DNA of 10,644 bases from CAIODY01 sp041192505 (GCA_041192505.1 JBEEMV010000095.1:1-10644); one strand, 5' to 3'; shown: positions 1 to 7,158, counted from the stretch's first letter. Program-made: numbers and translations. Notes: a model not told the origin generated them from the sequence alone.

Positions 1-72
1 TACAGCACCAACAGCCACTCCATGCGATTCGCCAAAACTTGTAATCTTAAAAATATTGCCTAATGTATTCAC
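1..72 (-). CDS. aroC: Chorismate synthase, N-terminal fragment (cut by left edge)
   Basis: Only the first 24 codons are present. They contain the conserved chorismate synthase opening, GNIFKITSFGESHGVAVGAV, in which FGESHG is the family's N-terminal signature carrying an active-site histidine. The enzyme converts EPSP to chorismate with reduced FMN, the last step of the shikimate pathway, in the cytoplasm. The start is GTG at 70-72. It gives M-N-T-L-G before the signature, the usual spacing; no in-frame ATG lies upstream, and the ATG one base upstream of it in another frame hits a stop at once. The gene is last in a minus-strand run, 62 nt after the M24 peptidase. The product is clear from the signature; the GTG start is inferred, and nothing can be said about the rest of the gene. 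Confidence 0.88.
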   Translation of the reverse strand, partial: MNTLGNIFKITSFGESHGVAVGAV

Positions 73-134
73 ATTAATAATTGATTGATGATAAACGAAG
101 TTAGATATTTTGAATTGAAAATTGGAATAAACTA

Positions 135-818
135 TTAGCTAACTAATTGCTCAAAAAAGCCACCAATCTTTTTTGATTTATCAATAAAATGAATTTCATA
201 AATCCAATATCGGTTATTGCCTAAAATATCTTTATCCGAAATTTTTGTATGATTATCTTGATGAAAATAATTTACCATTTCATCGCCCAATATATTTTCA
301 TGAGGGAAATTTCCAATTAAATGTCCGCAATGTTCGTTGCCAAATTCCCAACCCATTTTTTCGGCTAATTGTTTTGTAAAAGTGTGAAAATCAGCACAGG
401 TAATAGTTTGACAATTTTCATCAAAATATGTTTTACCTAAATGCCAAGCTTCTTCAACATCATTTTTCAATTTTAATTTTGCAGCATCATTTCCTATTAC
501 ATAAGTTCTTCCCAAATCGGCTTCCCATTCTTCTACAACTGGTCCGAAATCAAAAAACAAAATATCATCTTCTTTAATCAGTAAATCGGTGGGGTTTTCT
601 TTGTAAGGAAATAATGTGTTTGCACCGCTTCTAACAATGCGTTTGTGCCAAAATTTTTGAATGCCAAATAGTTCATCAGCCAACTGAAATAATTTAGTAT
701 TCAATTCGCTTTCCATTTGCCCAGCTATAAAATAATTTCTTTGTTCGGCTTCGTTGAATATTTCAATGGCTTTTTGCTCAGCTTCTAGAAGCTTATCTAA
801 TGGTTGTTTCTGCATCAT
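135..818 (-). CDS. M24 family metallopeptidase (compact, Xaa-Pro aminopeptidase-like)
   Basis: This 227-residue protein has the pita-bread fold signatures of M24 peptidases (methionyl aminopeptidase, aminopeptidase P, creatinase). All five expected metal ligands can be placed: D90 in FFDFGP, D101 in EADLGRT, H166 in CGHLIG, E208 in WIYEIHF and E223 in GGFFEQ. A PHE motif at 172-174 follows the histidine as in family members. It is only the catalytic domain: aminopeptidase P and prolidase normally carry an extra N-terminal domain of over 100 residues, absent here. No signal peptide is seen, so it is probably cytoplasmic. Two adjacent ATGs (818 and 815) could start it. The chitinase gene ends 6 nt upstream, so the two are probably co-transcribed. 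Peptide hydrolysis is inferred from intact ligands; the substrate is unknown, and some M24 proteins have other activities. Confidence 0.85.
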   Translation of the reverse strand: MMQKQPLDKLLEAEQKAIEIFNEAEQRNYFIAGQMESELNTKLFQLADELFGIQKFWHKRIVRSGANTLFPYKENPTDLLIKEDDILFFDFGPVVEEWEADLGRTYVIGNDAAKLKLKNDVEEAWHLGKTYFDENCQTITCADFHTFTKQLAEKMGWEFGNEHCGHLIGNFPHENILGDEMVNYFHQDNHTKISDKDILGNNRYWIYEIHFIDKSKKIGGFFEQLVS

Positions 819-824
819 GTGTTA

Positions 825-1928
825 TTATTTAGTATGCTTTTTAAGTTCAGCATCAATACAATTTAGTAATCCATTATGAAACTTATCATCATACAATTGC
901 CAAAACATTATACCACCTAATTGTTTTTGTAATGCATATTTTGTTTTCAATTGTATTGATTGTTCATTATCGAAAGTGAAAAATAATTTTCGACTTTTAT
1001 TAATAGCGTAAGGCGCTTGTGCAATAGAATCCCACAGCATTTCAAACCCATTTGAATGATTGATAATACTATCTTGAATAAGTTTGTAGCTAACAGATTT
1101 ATAAAACGAACCTGATTGGTATAAACCATTATTTGTTGTGTTATTTACATGAAAATACCTGCCATAAAATGCTGAACCAATTACAATTTTATTGGATGGA
1201 ATGCCATTATTCATTATCATTTTTACAGCATGGTTGGTAGATTCGGCTTGTTGTGGTGTTGAATAAAGTGCTGTATGATGCCCCGTAGAAGTGCTGTAGC
1301 CATGTATTAAATCGTAACTCATTACATTAATAAAATCAACATATTTATTGATTGCTTTCCATTCAATTGATGAATCGATATAAGCAGTAAAACCACCAGC
1401 GGCAAAACTTATTTCAAAATTTTCGCCCATCGTTTTTCTAATTTCTTTTAGCAATAAAGTGAAATTATGTTTATCCGCTTTTCTATAAGTATGACCTGGA
1501 AAGCCTTTAATAGCAGGGTATTCCCAATCCAAATCTATTCCATCTGTTTTAAAATAATGGGTAATTTTTTGTAACGATGTAGCAAAATCTTTTCTGCCTT
1601 GTGTGGTATTAAATACATCCGAACAAGTTGCACAACCACTCCAACCGCCCAACGAAAGCATTACTTTTAAATTCGGATTTCTGCTTTTTAATTTAACCAT
1701 TTGTTGAATGGTTGTAGAATCAATGTTTGTATGAATAGCAAATTTATTTTCTTCTAAATGTCCAAACGAAAAAATAAGGTGTGTTAGTTTTTCTATTTCA
1801 AAACTATCAACAGGAATGCCTACGCCACAATAATAACCCACTACACGAAATGGTTTTGTAGGCTTGCTTTGTGCTACTATTATTTGAAAAATAAATACTA
1901 AAAATAAAATGAAATATGTTTTTATCAC
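825..1928 (-). CDS. Secreted GH18 chitinase
   Basis: This is a 367-residue glycoside hydrolase family 18 enzyme, expected to cleave beta-1,4 N-acetylglucosamine polymers with a retaining, substrate-assisted mechanism. Residues 1-20 form a signal peptide (hydrophobic core then IIVAQ). The barrel markers appear in order: GYY near 31-33, the LSLGGW strand at 91-96, the catalytic DGIDLDWE at 129-136 with E136 as acid, MSYD at 203-206, YGR at 255-257 and MFWQLYDD at 341-348. Length fits a single catalytic domain. There is no carbohydrate-binding module and no T9SS sorting domain, so it probably stays in the periplasm or leaves by another route. Cysteines 99 and 102 just after GGW could form a disulfide. 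The start is GTG (1926-1928), supported because it gives a complete signal peptide. The polyprenyl synthase gene lies 57 nt upstream and the M24 peptidase 6 nt downstream. Confidence 0.9.
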   Translation of the reverse strand: MIKTYFILFLVFIFQIIVAQSKPTKPFRVVGYYCGVGIPVDSFEIEKLTHLIFSFGHLEENKFAIHTNIDSTTIQQMVKLKSRNPNLKVMLSLGGWSGCATCSDVFNTTQGRKDFATSLQKITHYFKTDGIDLDWEYPAIKGFPGHTYRKADKHNFTLLLKEIRKTMGENFEISFAAGGFTAYIDSSIEWKAINKYVDFINVMSYDLIHGYSTSTGHHTALYSTPQQAESTNHAVKMIMNNGIPSNKIVIGSAFYGRYFHVNNTTNNGLYQSGSFYKSVSYKLIQDSIINHSNGFEMLWDSIAQAPYAINKSRKLFFTFDNEQSIQLKTKYALQKQLGGIMFWQLYDDKFHNGLLNCIDAELKKHTK

Positions 1929-1938
1929 GATACAATAT

Positions 1939-1958
1939 TAACAAAGAAAAGTTTGTTA
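1939..1958. repeat. Short inverted repeat upstream of the chitinase gene
   Basis: TAACAAA at 1939-1945 and TTTGTTA at 1952-1958 form a perfect 7-bp inverted repeat around a 6-nt loop. It lies in the 57-nt gap between the polyprenyl synthase stop and the GTG start of the chitinase, about 11 nt from that start. It could be an operator or a small leader hairpin; with no T-run directly after it on the minus strand it is a poor terminator. The region is AT-rich, so chance is possible. Confidence 0.3.
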
Positions 1959-1985
1959 GGTTAGGCACTAAACTTTTATAAAAAT

Positions 1986-2957
1986 TTATTTTTCTCTTTC
2001 AATGGTATAAGCAATTAAATCTTCTAAACCTTTTCTGTATTTGCTTTCAGGCATTTCGTTTAGTAGCGAAATAGATTTATTAAAATAATCATTCATCTTG
2101 TTTTTGGTGTACTCAATGCCACCTGTTTTTATCACAATTTCAATCAATTCATCCACCGATTTTTTATCTTCATTTTTATTCTTTACAATATTTATCAATT
2201 TACGTTTGGTGCTCGAATCTACATTTTGCAAAGTATAAATTAGCGGCAATGTCATTTTCTTTTCTTTAATATCAATGTGTGTAGGCTTGCCCACATCAGC
2301 ATCGTTATAATCAAATAAATCATCTTTTATTTGAAATGCAATACCAGCCGTTTCGCCAATTAAGCGCATTTTTTCAATTGTGTTTTTATCGGCTGCCACA
2401 GATGCAGCGCCTACCGAACATGCCGAAGCTATTAACGATGCTGTTTTTGCGGTGATGATTTGAAAATAAATGGATTCAGTAATATCTAATTTTCGAGCTT
2501 TTTCTATTTGTAGCAATTCGCCTTCGCTCATTACTTTTACGGCGGTGCTTACTATTTTTAGTAATTCAAAATCTTCATTTTCTACGCTTAATAATAAACC
2601 ACGGCTTAATAAATAATCACCAACTAATACCGCTATTTTATTTTTCCATAATGCATTTATGCTAAAAAAACCACGGCGTTTATAAGCATCATCTACCACA
2701 TCATCATGCACCAATGTGGCGGTATGAAGCAATTCAATTAGCGAAGCACCACGATAAGTTTTTTCGGAAATTTTGCCACACATACCAGCGGCTAGCATTA
2801 CATACATTGGGCGCATTTGTTTGCCTTTGCGCTTTACAATGTATTTCATAATAATATCAAGCAGCGATACTTTGCTCTTTATAGATTGTTCAAATATGAT
2901 TTCAAATTCATTTATTTCTGATTGAACTATTGATTGTATTTGAGAGATAGAAGCCAA
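1986..2957 (-). CDS. Long-chain all-trans polyprenyl diphosphate synthase
   Basis: This 323-residue cytosolic enzyme adds isopentenyl diphosphate units to an allylic primer to make a long prenyl chain, in Bacteroidota usually the menaquinone side chain. Diagnostic motifs are GKQMRP at 45-50 (substrate binding), the first aspartate-rich motif DDVVD at 85-89, KTAS at 171-174, and the second aspartate-rich motif DDLFD at 212-216 followed by GKP at 223-225. The residue five places before the first DDxxD is a small alanine (A80); small residues there are typical of long-chain producers, while farnesyl and geranylgeranyl synthases tend to have bulky ones. It therefore looks like an IspB/HepT-type enzyme; chain length cannot be read off exactly. 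The start appears to be TTG (2955-2957): no in-frame ATG lies nearby upstream, and the ASISQIQ opening looks like the usual family N-terminus. The flippase ends 21 nt upstream, suggesting one transcript. Confidence 0.9.
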   Translation of the reverse strand: MASISQIQSIVQSEINEFEIIFEQSIKSKVSLLDIIMKYIVKRKGKQMRPMYVMLAAGMCGKISEKTYRGASLIELLHTATLVHDDVVDDAYKRRGFFSINALWKNKIAVLVGDYLLSRGLLLSVENEDFELLKIVSTAVKVMSEGELLQIEKARKLDITESIYFQIITAKTASLIASACSVGAASVAADKNTIEKMRLIGETAGIAFQIKDDLFDYNDADVGKPTHIDIKEKKMTLPLIYTLQNVDSSTKRKLINIVKNKNEDKKSVDELIEIVIKTGGIEYTKNKMNDYFNKSISLLNEMPESKYRKGLEDLIAYTIEREK

Positions 2958-2978
2958 TGGTGATAAGGGTTTGTAAGC

Positions 2979-4463
2979 TTATTTTTTACGAATGAATGAA
3001 ATCGATTTAAAAATTATCTCGTTTATTTCGGGCGAAATTTTTAATGTGGTTAAAGATATAACAAATACAATTGTGGCTACGCTGCTTTTACAAAAAATAG
3101 TTACAAATGGATTTTGAAACGATGGAATATAATATGCCGATATGCCTGCCAATAATGCTAATAATAATGCTACAACACTTTTAAATGTAAAAGGTTGAAA
3201 CTTTAATTTATACCACACAAATAAATATTTAATGATATTGAAAAAAACAACGGTAAGCATGCCTGCTATGGCTGCACCAATAATTCCATTGCCCGGAATT
3301 AAAAAATAATTGGCAGCAATTGTAAACACCAGCAATGCCAATATTAAATAAAAATTAAAGCGATAGTATTTTGATGTTTGAATTATTTCGCCATTAATAC
3401 TTGTTGCCATATCAATTAATCGGGCTATGCATAATAAAATAACTACCCATTTTGCAGCAGCATATTCTGGTGGTAAAAGTTTAAGAAAACTATCAATATT
3501 TATGATGATAAGCATTACTAAAAAACTGCCAGCAATAATTAATTGAAGCGATGATTTTTTATACAATTCATTAATTTTTTGCATTTCGTTTTTCTTCCAA
3601 TGTTCGGATAAAAGCGACAATAAAATTTGTGTCATGCTGCGTTGTGGCACTTGCACCACAGTGCAAATAAATACGGCTAATCTAAAAATACCAGTATCCG
3701 CTAAGCCTACATATTTAGCTATCATTAGGCTATCAATATTGCTTGCCAAAGCCCATGCAGCGCCACTTAATACATTGATTAAGCCATAAAACAAAACTTC
3801 TTTTTTTTGTGCAATGCTGTTAATTTCAGTTGAATTACTCCAAGCAAACCATGATTTTTTATAACTGTAAATTAATAATACTAAAAATAAAATTGCCCAT
3901 ACCAATACAAATCCTACTACAAAAGAATGGAAGCTGAAAACATTTAAAATGAATAGTAAAAGGCAACAAATAGTTAATATACGAAGTAAAACTTCACGGG
4001 TAAAATTAGTAAACACAATATCCATCTGCGACCTTACTAATGCTTCTAAAAAATTATAACAAGTTACAAAAATAGTAAGCGGCAAAATCCACCAATAATA
4101 TTGTATAAACAGTGGCGAATGCTGCGAATAGTGTTTTACAAAAAATGGTTTAAATACAATGTAAGCAATAGAAATAGTAATTAATCCTACCACCATCATG
4201 CGCAATAAATATTGCAAAAATCGGGGCTGATGGGTTGTATCATTTTTAAAATGAGAAGCAAAATAAAAGGCTGTATTGCCTGTGCCCAACATCGAAAAAT
4301 TTGAAAGAATACTTGCCAATGGAAGCATTACACCCATTGTTAAACCCAATTGTTCGGCAGATAAATAATGTGGATACAAAATAAGTGTAGATACCACACC
4401 AAGCCCAACGCCTATGTAGCTATAAATTGCAGCACCAATACTTTGTTTGATTACTATTCCCAT
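2979..4463 (-). CDS. Wzx-like oligosaccharide/lipid-linked sugar flippase (polysaccharide biosynthesis protein)
   Basis: This 494-residue integral membrane protein shows about 14 hydrophobic segments, spread at roughly 10-30, 40-60, 88-108, 120-140, 158-178, 180-200, 222-240, 262-282, 308-328, 337-355, 366-388, 393-415, 428-446 and 452-474. Length and topology match the polysaccharide transporter branch of the MOP exporter superfamily, which flips lipid-linked sugars across the inner membrane. The stretch around 331-362 (PPEYAAAKW through a conserved loop to INGEII) resembles the second half of these proteins. There is no catalytic motif, so substrate is unknown; MATE-type transport is less likely from the overall pattern. 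It starts with ATG and heads a minus-strand run that includes the polyprenyl synthase 21 nt downstream. It is not inside an obvious capsule or O-antigen cluster, though a glycosyltransferase lies about 360 nt away beyond the small plus-strand gene. Confidence 0.8.
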   Translation of the reverse strand: MGIVIKQSIGAAIYSYIGVGLGVVSTLILYPHYLSAEQLGLTMGVMLPLASILSNFSMLGTGNTAFYFASHFKNDTTHQPRFLQYLLRMMVVGLITISIAYIVFKPFFVKHYSQHSPLFIQYYWWILPLTIFVTCYNFLEALVRSQMDIVFTNFTREVLLRILTICCLLLFILNVFSFHSFVVGFVLVWAILFLVLLIYSYKKSWFAWSNSTEINSIAQKKEVLFYGLINVLSGAAWALASNIDSLMIAKYVGLADTGIFRLAVFICTVVQVPQRSMTQILLSLLSEHWKKNEMQKINELYKKSSLQLIIAGSFLVMLIIINIDSFLKLLPPEYAAAKWVVILLCIARLIDMATSINGEIIQTSKYYRFNFYLILALLVFTIAANYFLIPGNGIIGAAIAGMLTVVFFNIIKYLFVWYKLKFQPFTFKSVVALLLALLAGISAYYIPSFQNPFVTIFCKSSVATIVFVISLTTLKISPEINEIIFKSISFIRKK

Positions 4464-4471
4464 GAAGCATA

Positions 4472-4479
4472 CAAAGGTA
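4472..4479 (-). promoter_or_regulatory. TAnnTTTG-like -7 box next to the flippase start
   Basis: On the minus strand TACCTTTG matches the Bacteroidota -7 consensus TAnnTTTG exactly and ends 8 nt before the flippase ATG. No TTG sits 17-23 nt upstream of it, so the -33 half is missing. If real, the transcript would begin almost at the start codon. Confidence 0.3.
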
Positions 4480-4482
4480 ATA

Positions 4483-4512
4483 TTGTTTGGTTTATGCTAT
4501 CTATTATCTTTT
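4483..4512 (+). promoter_or_regulatory. Possible promoter of the small plus-strand membrane gene
   Basis: TTG at 4483-4485 is followed after 19 nt by TATCTTTT at 4505-4512, one base off the Bacteroidota TTG-N17-23-TAnnTTTG consensus. A second near-match box, TATCTTTC, is at 4513-4520. Either would start transcription just upstream of the ATG at 4534 and downstream of the alternative ATG at 4462, favouring the shorter protein. AT-rich sequence makes such matches common. Confidence 0.25.
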
Positions 4513-4533
4513 TATCTTTCAACAAAAAAATAT

Positions 4534-4812
4534 ATGAATTATATTGATTTAATAATTGGTGCTACATTGATGAATGCCATGCCACATTATGTTTTGGGTG
4601 TTTGGAAAGGCAAAATGGTAAGTGGATTTGGTGTAGGCAATACAAAAAATATAGTATGGGGTTTTTGCAATTTTTTAGTTTCAATAGGTTTGTTTGTATA
4701 TAAATATGGTTTTAATGGCTTAGTTGAAAACCAATTATATGTAGGGGCATTATTTATTTTAATTACATTTTTTATCACATCTTATTTTTGGTACAAGTAT
4801 TTTAGTAAGTAA
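4534..4812 (+). CDS. Small multi-pass membrane protein of unknown function
   Basis: This is the only complete plus-strand gene in the window, about 92 residues. I do not recognise a named function. It has three hydrophobic stretches (roughly residues 4-20, 38-58 and 67-86) and a conserved-looking polar/glycine loop at 17-41 with PHYVLGVWKGKM and SGFGVGN. The ATG at 4534 is preferred because an A-rich leader precedes it and promoter-like boxes lie just upstream. The frame is also open back to an ATG at 4462 (about 116 residues, adding one more hydrophobic segment), but that start overlaps the flippase start codon and its promoter region. The gene diverges from the flippase with 70 nt between starts, and converges on the glycosyltransferase with only 14 nt between stops. 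It is probably real: the frame is hydrophobic in a membrane-protein pattern and fills the gap between neighbours exactly. Confidence 0.72.
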   Translation: MNYIDLIIGATLMNAMPHYVLGVWKGKMVSGFGVGNTKNIVWGFCNFLVSIGLFVYKYGFNGLVENQLYVGALFILITFFITSYFWYKYFSK

Positions 4813-4826
4813 AATTGTATCTATTT

Positions 4827-5879
4827 TTATTGCTGTTTCATCCATGTTTTTAAAGCATCGAATAATTGCTTATTGCCATTTTGTTTATAGGCTAAAAGAT
4901 TGGTTTCAAATTTATTTATATCGTATAAAAACGATTTTATATTATCCGCAGTAAATTTGCTAAAATGTCTTCCAAATCCATATTTATCAACGTATGCAGC
5001 ATTTACAAATTGTTCGGCTTGGTTGGCAATTGGCACACTACAAATTGGTTTGTGCAGATAAACTGCTTCGCTGATAAATGAATAGCCACCATTGCAAATT
5101 ACTGCTTTTGCTGTGGCTAAAAGGTTTACAAATTCAGTTTCGCTAAATTTTTTTAATTGAACGTTGCTCTGTTTTTCATCCTTATTAAATCCAAAAACAT
5201 AAAATGTTTCATTGGTTATTTTTAATAATTCATCCACCAAATCGGTTTGCGAAGTAGATGTTTGATACACCAAAATATGTTTACCTTTTGATGGCTTTGT
5301 ATTAATAATTTCGTTGCGAATAATTGGCGGAACAAAAGATGTATTTTTTTTGATAATTGGTGCTTCAAAAAAACTACTTATAAAATAATGATTTGCACCA
5401 GCTACTTTGGCTTTGGTAATGGTTTTGCCAATGGTGAAATTATTTTTTTCGGATGTAGGAATATCAATTTCGAGTTTACAACGATTCAACATTTGAATAT
5501 TATCAATGCTGATTAGCGGCAGCTTATTTGTTTTTGCAAAAAAATGTGAGAATGATTCAAAATCGCTAATTACTAAATCGGGTTTTAATAATTGATGTAA
5601 ATGTTTGTACTGTAAATAATTGGTTTGTAATTTTTTAGGTGCATCTTTTAATGTACTAAAAAATGTTTTAGTGATAGAAACTTCAGCATTTTTATACGCC
5701 AAATGATAGCCATCTATTTGATGAACTCTATTTGGGAAATGAGCAGAAAGAAATTCGAAAGCCCTACCACTGCTAACAATTTGTACATCATGTTTTTCAT
5801 TAAGCAACCATTCAATAATTACTTTACTTCTTGTTGCATGCCCCATTCCTTCGCTTGGTACGCCATATAAAATTTGCAT
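4827..5879 (-). CDS. MJ1255/MurG-like glycosyltransferase (GT-B fold)
   Basis: This 350-residue protein looks like a nucleotide-sugar glycosyltransferase with two Rossmann-like halves. The N-terminal half begins MQILYGVPSEGMGHATRS; the GMGHATRS loop (11-18) corresponds to the glycine-rich loop of MurG/UGT-type enzymes. The C-terminal half has the donor-binding region: CNGGYSFISEA at 262-272, KPICSVPI at 277-284 and QAEQFVNA at 287-294, the arrangement in which the NGG turn, a glutamate and a Q/E pair hold the nucleotide sugar. It resembles the MJ1255-type family of uncharacterised GT-B proteins rather than MurG itself, which has a different N-terminus. No membrane segment or signal peptide is seen, so it probably acts at the cytoplasmic side of the membrane. 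It follows the heme protein by 6 nt, implying co-transcription. Sugar and acceptor are unknown; the flippase nearby is on a separate transcript. Confidence 0.78.
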   Translation of the reverse strand: MQILYGVPSEGMGHATRSKVIIEWLLNEKHDVQIVSSGRAFEFLSAHFPNRVHQIDGYHLAYKNAEVSITKTFFSTLKDAPKKLQTNYLQYKHLHQLLKPDLVISDFESFSHFFAKTNKLPLISIDNIQMLNRCKLEIDIPTSEKNNFTIGKTITKAKVAGANHYFISSFFEAPIIKKNTSFVPPIIRNEIINTKPSKGKHILVYQTSTSQTDLVDELLKITNETFYVFGFNKDEKQSNVQLKKFSETEFVNLLATAKAVICNGGYSFISEAVYLHKPICSVPIANQAEQFVNAAYVDKYGFGRHFSKFTADNIKSFLYDINKFETNLLAYKQNGNKQLFDALKTWMKQQ

Positions 5880-5885
5880 AAGCTT

Positions 5886-6557
5886 CTAATTATTTTTTGC
5901 CCCATTATCAATCCAGCGTTGTATTTTTTTTCTATCGCAAGTACTTAATTGCAAACCTGAGGGAGGCATTTGATTATAGCCCGAAGTAAAATTTATGGTA
6001 TTCATCAATTTGTTTGATGTAACTGTTGAAACAACACCACTATGAGTAGTTAAATTTACTCCGCCTGATGTATTTGAAGCATTATGACAACCTGTACAAT
6101 TATTGCTCATTAAATCATTAATAGTTGTTGAATAGGTTGTGTTTGTTGTATCACAGGGCGATGTATTAATACATTTATTATTTTTTGCACCTTGCAAAAT
6201 CCAAGTGTTTAATATTTCAATTTGTGATGTAGTAAGAGCAGGATAACTTTGAGGTGGCATTTTTGCTCTACCATTTTTTGTTTGTACTATTTCGTATAAT
6301 TTACTGCTGTTAGGTTTTCCGCCTGTTACACCTTGCATTGTGCCATTATAACTACTAAAATCATATCCTTCTGCTTTAGTTTTACTATCATGGCATCCAC
6401 TCATGGCGCAGCTTGAATTTAATAATGGCTGAACATCATTAGCAAAATAAACTGTTCCTGCTTCGCATGGAACAACCAATTCGGTTGCTTTATGCTTTAC
6501 ACATTGTATGGCAATTATTGAAATTATTACTAACGAGATTAAACTTATTTTTTTCAT
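5886..6557 (-). CDS. Two-heme cytochrome c-like envelope protein
   Basis: This 223-residue protein has an N-terminal hydrophobic signal (4-18) ending at C19, possibly a lipoprotein anchor, although Q at -1 makes the lipobox atypical. Two cytochrome c-like units follow. Unit one has C50-AMSG-C55-H56, a CX4CH heme site, with a later MPP at 100-102. Unit two has C154-TG-C157-H158, a canonical CXXCH site, with MPP at 197-199. Each unit ends in a similar segment: TWILQGAKNN (118-127) and RWIDNGAKNN (214-223). The MPP methionines are plausible distal ligands. It resembles the planctomycete/Bacteroidota cytochrome c-like domains often found on envelope proteins. Electron transfer outside the cytoplasm is inferred; partners are unknown. 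The gene sits 30 nt after ubiX and 6 nt before the glycosyltransferase. Other conserved cysteines (31, 129, 135, 207) may form disulfides. Confidence 0.78.
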   Translation of the reverse strand: MKKISLISLVIISIIAIQCVKHKATELVVPCEAGTVYFANDVQPLLNSSCAMSGCHDSKTKAEGYDFSSYNGTMQGVTGGKPNSSKLYEIVQTKNGRAKMPPQSYPALTTSQIEILNTWILQGAKNNKCINTSPCDTTNTTYSTTINDLMSNNCTGCHNASNTSGGVNLTTHSGVVSTVTSNKLMNTINFTSGYNQMPPSGLQLSTCDRKKIQRWIDNGAKNN

Positions 6558-6587
6558 ATTTTTTCATTAACGAATTACAAGGATAAA

Positions 6588-7154
6588 TTATTGCTTTCCC
6601 CATTTAAAACTATTCACTTCAAAGCCAGCCAATTGCAATACTCTATCAACTACTGTGGCTGCCATTTCATCAAATGTTTTGGGTAATGAATAAAATGATG
6701 GTGTAGCTGGGCAAATTATTCCACCAGCTAAAGTTATCATTTTCATGTTCTCGATATGAATTAAATTTAATGGTGTTTCACGAGCTACTACTATTAATTT
6801 TCTTCGTTCTTTTAGCATCACATCAGCTGCTCTGGTAATTAAATCGTCCGAAATTCCGTTGGCAATTCTGCCCATCGTTCCCATTGAACATGGGCAAATT
6901 ATCATCGTGTCAAATCCAGCCGAACCACTTGCAATGGGCGATGTGAAATCTGTTTTCGAATAAAAATCTACTTTGTATTTTTCGAAATCAGTAGTACCTA
7001 ATTCATGCTTCCATACATCTTTTGCATTGTTGCTCATCACCACTGCGCAAGTATCAATTTGTAGGTGCATTGTTGAAATTTTATCCAACAATATTTTTGC
7101 ATAAATACTACCGCTTGCACCTGTAATGGCTATTGCTATTTTTTGTTTTTTCAT
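6588..7154 (-). CDS. ubiX: Flavin prenyltransferase UbiX
   Basis: This 188-residue flavoprotein joins a dimethylallyl group to FMN, making the prenylated FMN cofactor used by UbiD-type decarboxylases. The sequence has the family hallmarks: AITGASGS at 9-16 (FMN phosphate loop), CPCSMGTMGRIANGISDDL at 87-105, LKERRKL at 114-120, the ARETPLN loop at 124-130, and GGIICPATPSFY at 144-155. Length is normal for UbiX/Pad1 and no key segment is missing. It is cytosolic. No UbiD homologue is in the window, so the decarboxylase it serves must be elsewhere; in menaquinone producers this is usually quinone-related. It heads a three-gene run followed by the heme protein (30 nt) and glycosyltransferase. 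Pad1-like or related cysteine decarboxylases are alternatives but fit the motifs less well. Confidence 0.92.
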   Translation of the reverse strand: MKKQKIAIAITGASGSIYAKILLDKISTMHLQIDTCAVVMSNNAKDVWKHELGTTDFEKYKVDFYSKTDFTSPIASGSAGFDTMIICPCSMGTMGRIANGISDDLITRAADVMLKERRKLIVVARETPLNLIHIENMKMITLAGGIICPATPSFYSLPKTFDEMAATVVDRVLQLAGFEVNSFKWGKQ

Positions 7155-7158
7155 CGTT

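Noticed and set aside
947..1129. 60-codon minus-strand ORF inside the chitinase gene
   Set aside because: It lies wholly within the chitinase coding frame in another frame and shows no recognisable protein features.
4587..4778. 63-codon minus-strand ORF opposite the small membrane gene
   Set aside because: It is an antisense shadow of the plus-strand frame; composition is low-complexity and its boundaries make no sense with neighbours.
2979..5879. A capsule or O-antigen cluster built on the flippase and glycosyltransferase
   Set aside because: Only one glycosyltransferase and one flippase are present, on separate transcripts, with no polymerase, nucleotide-sugar genes or initiating transferase.
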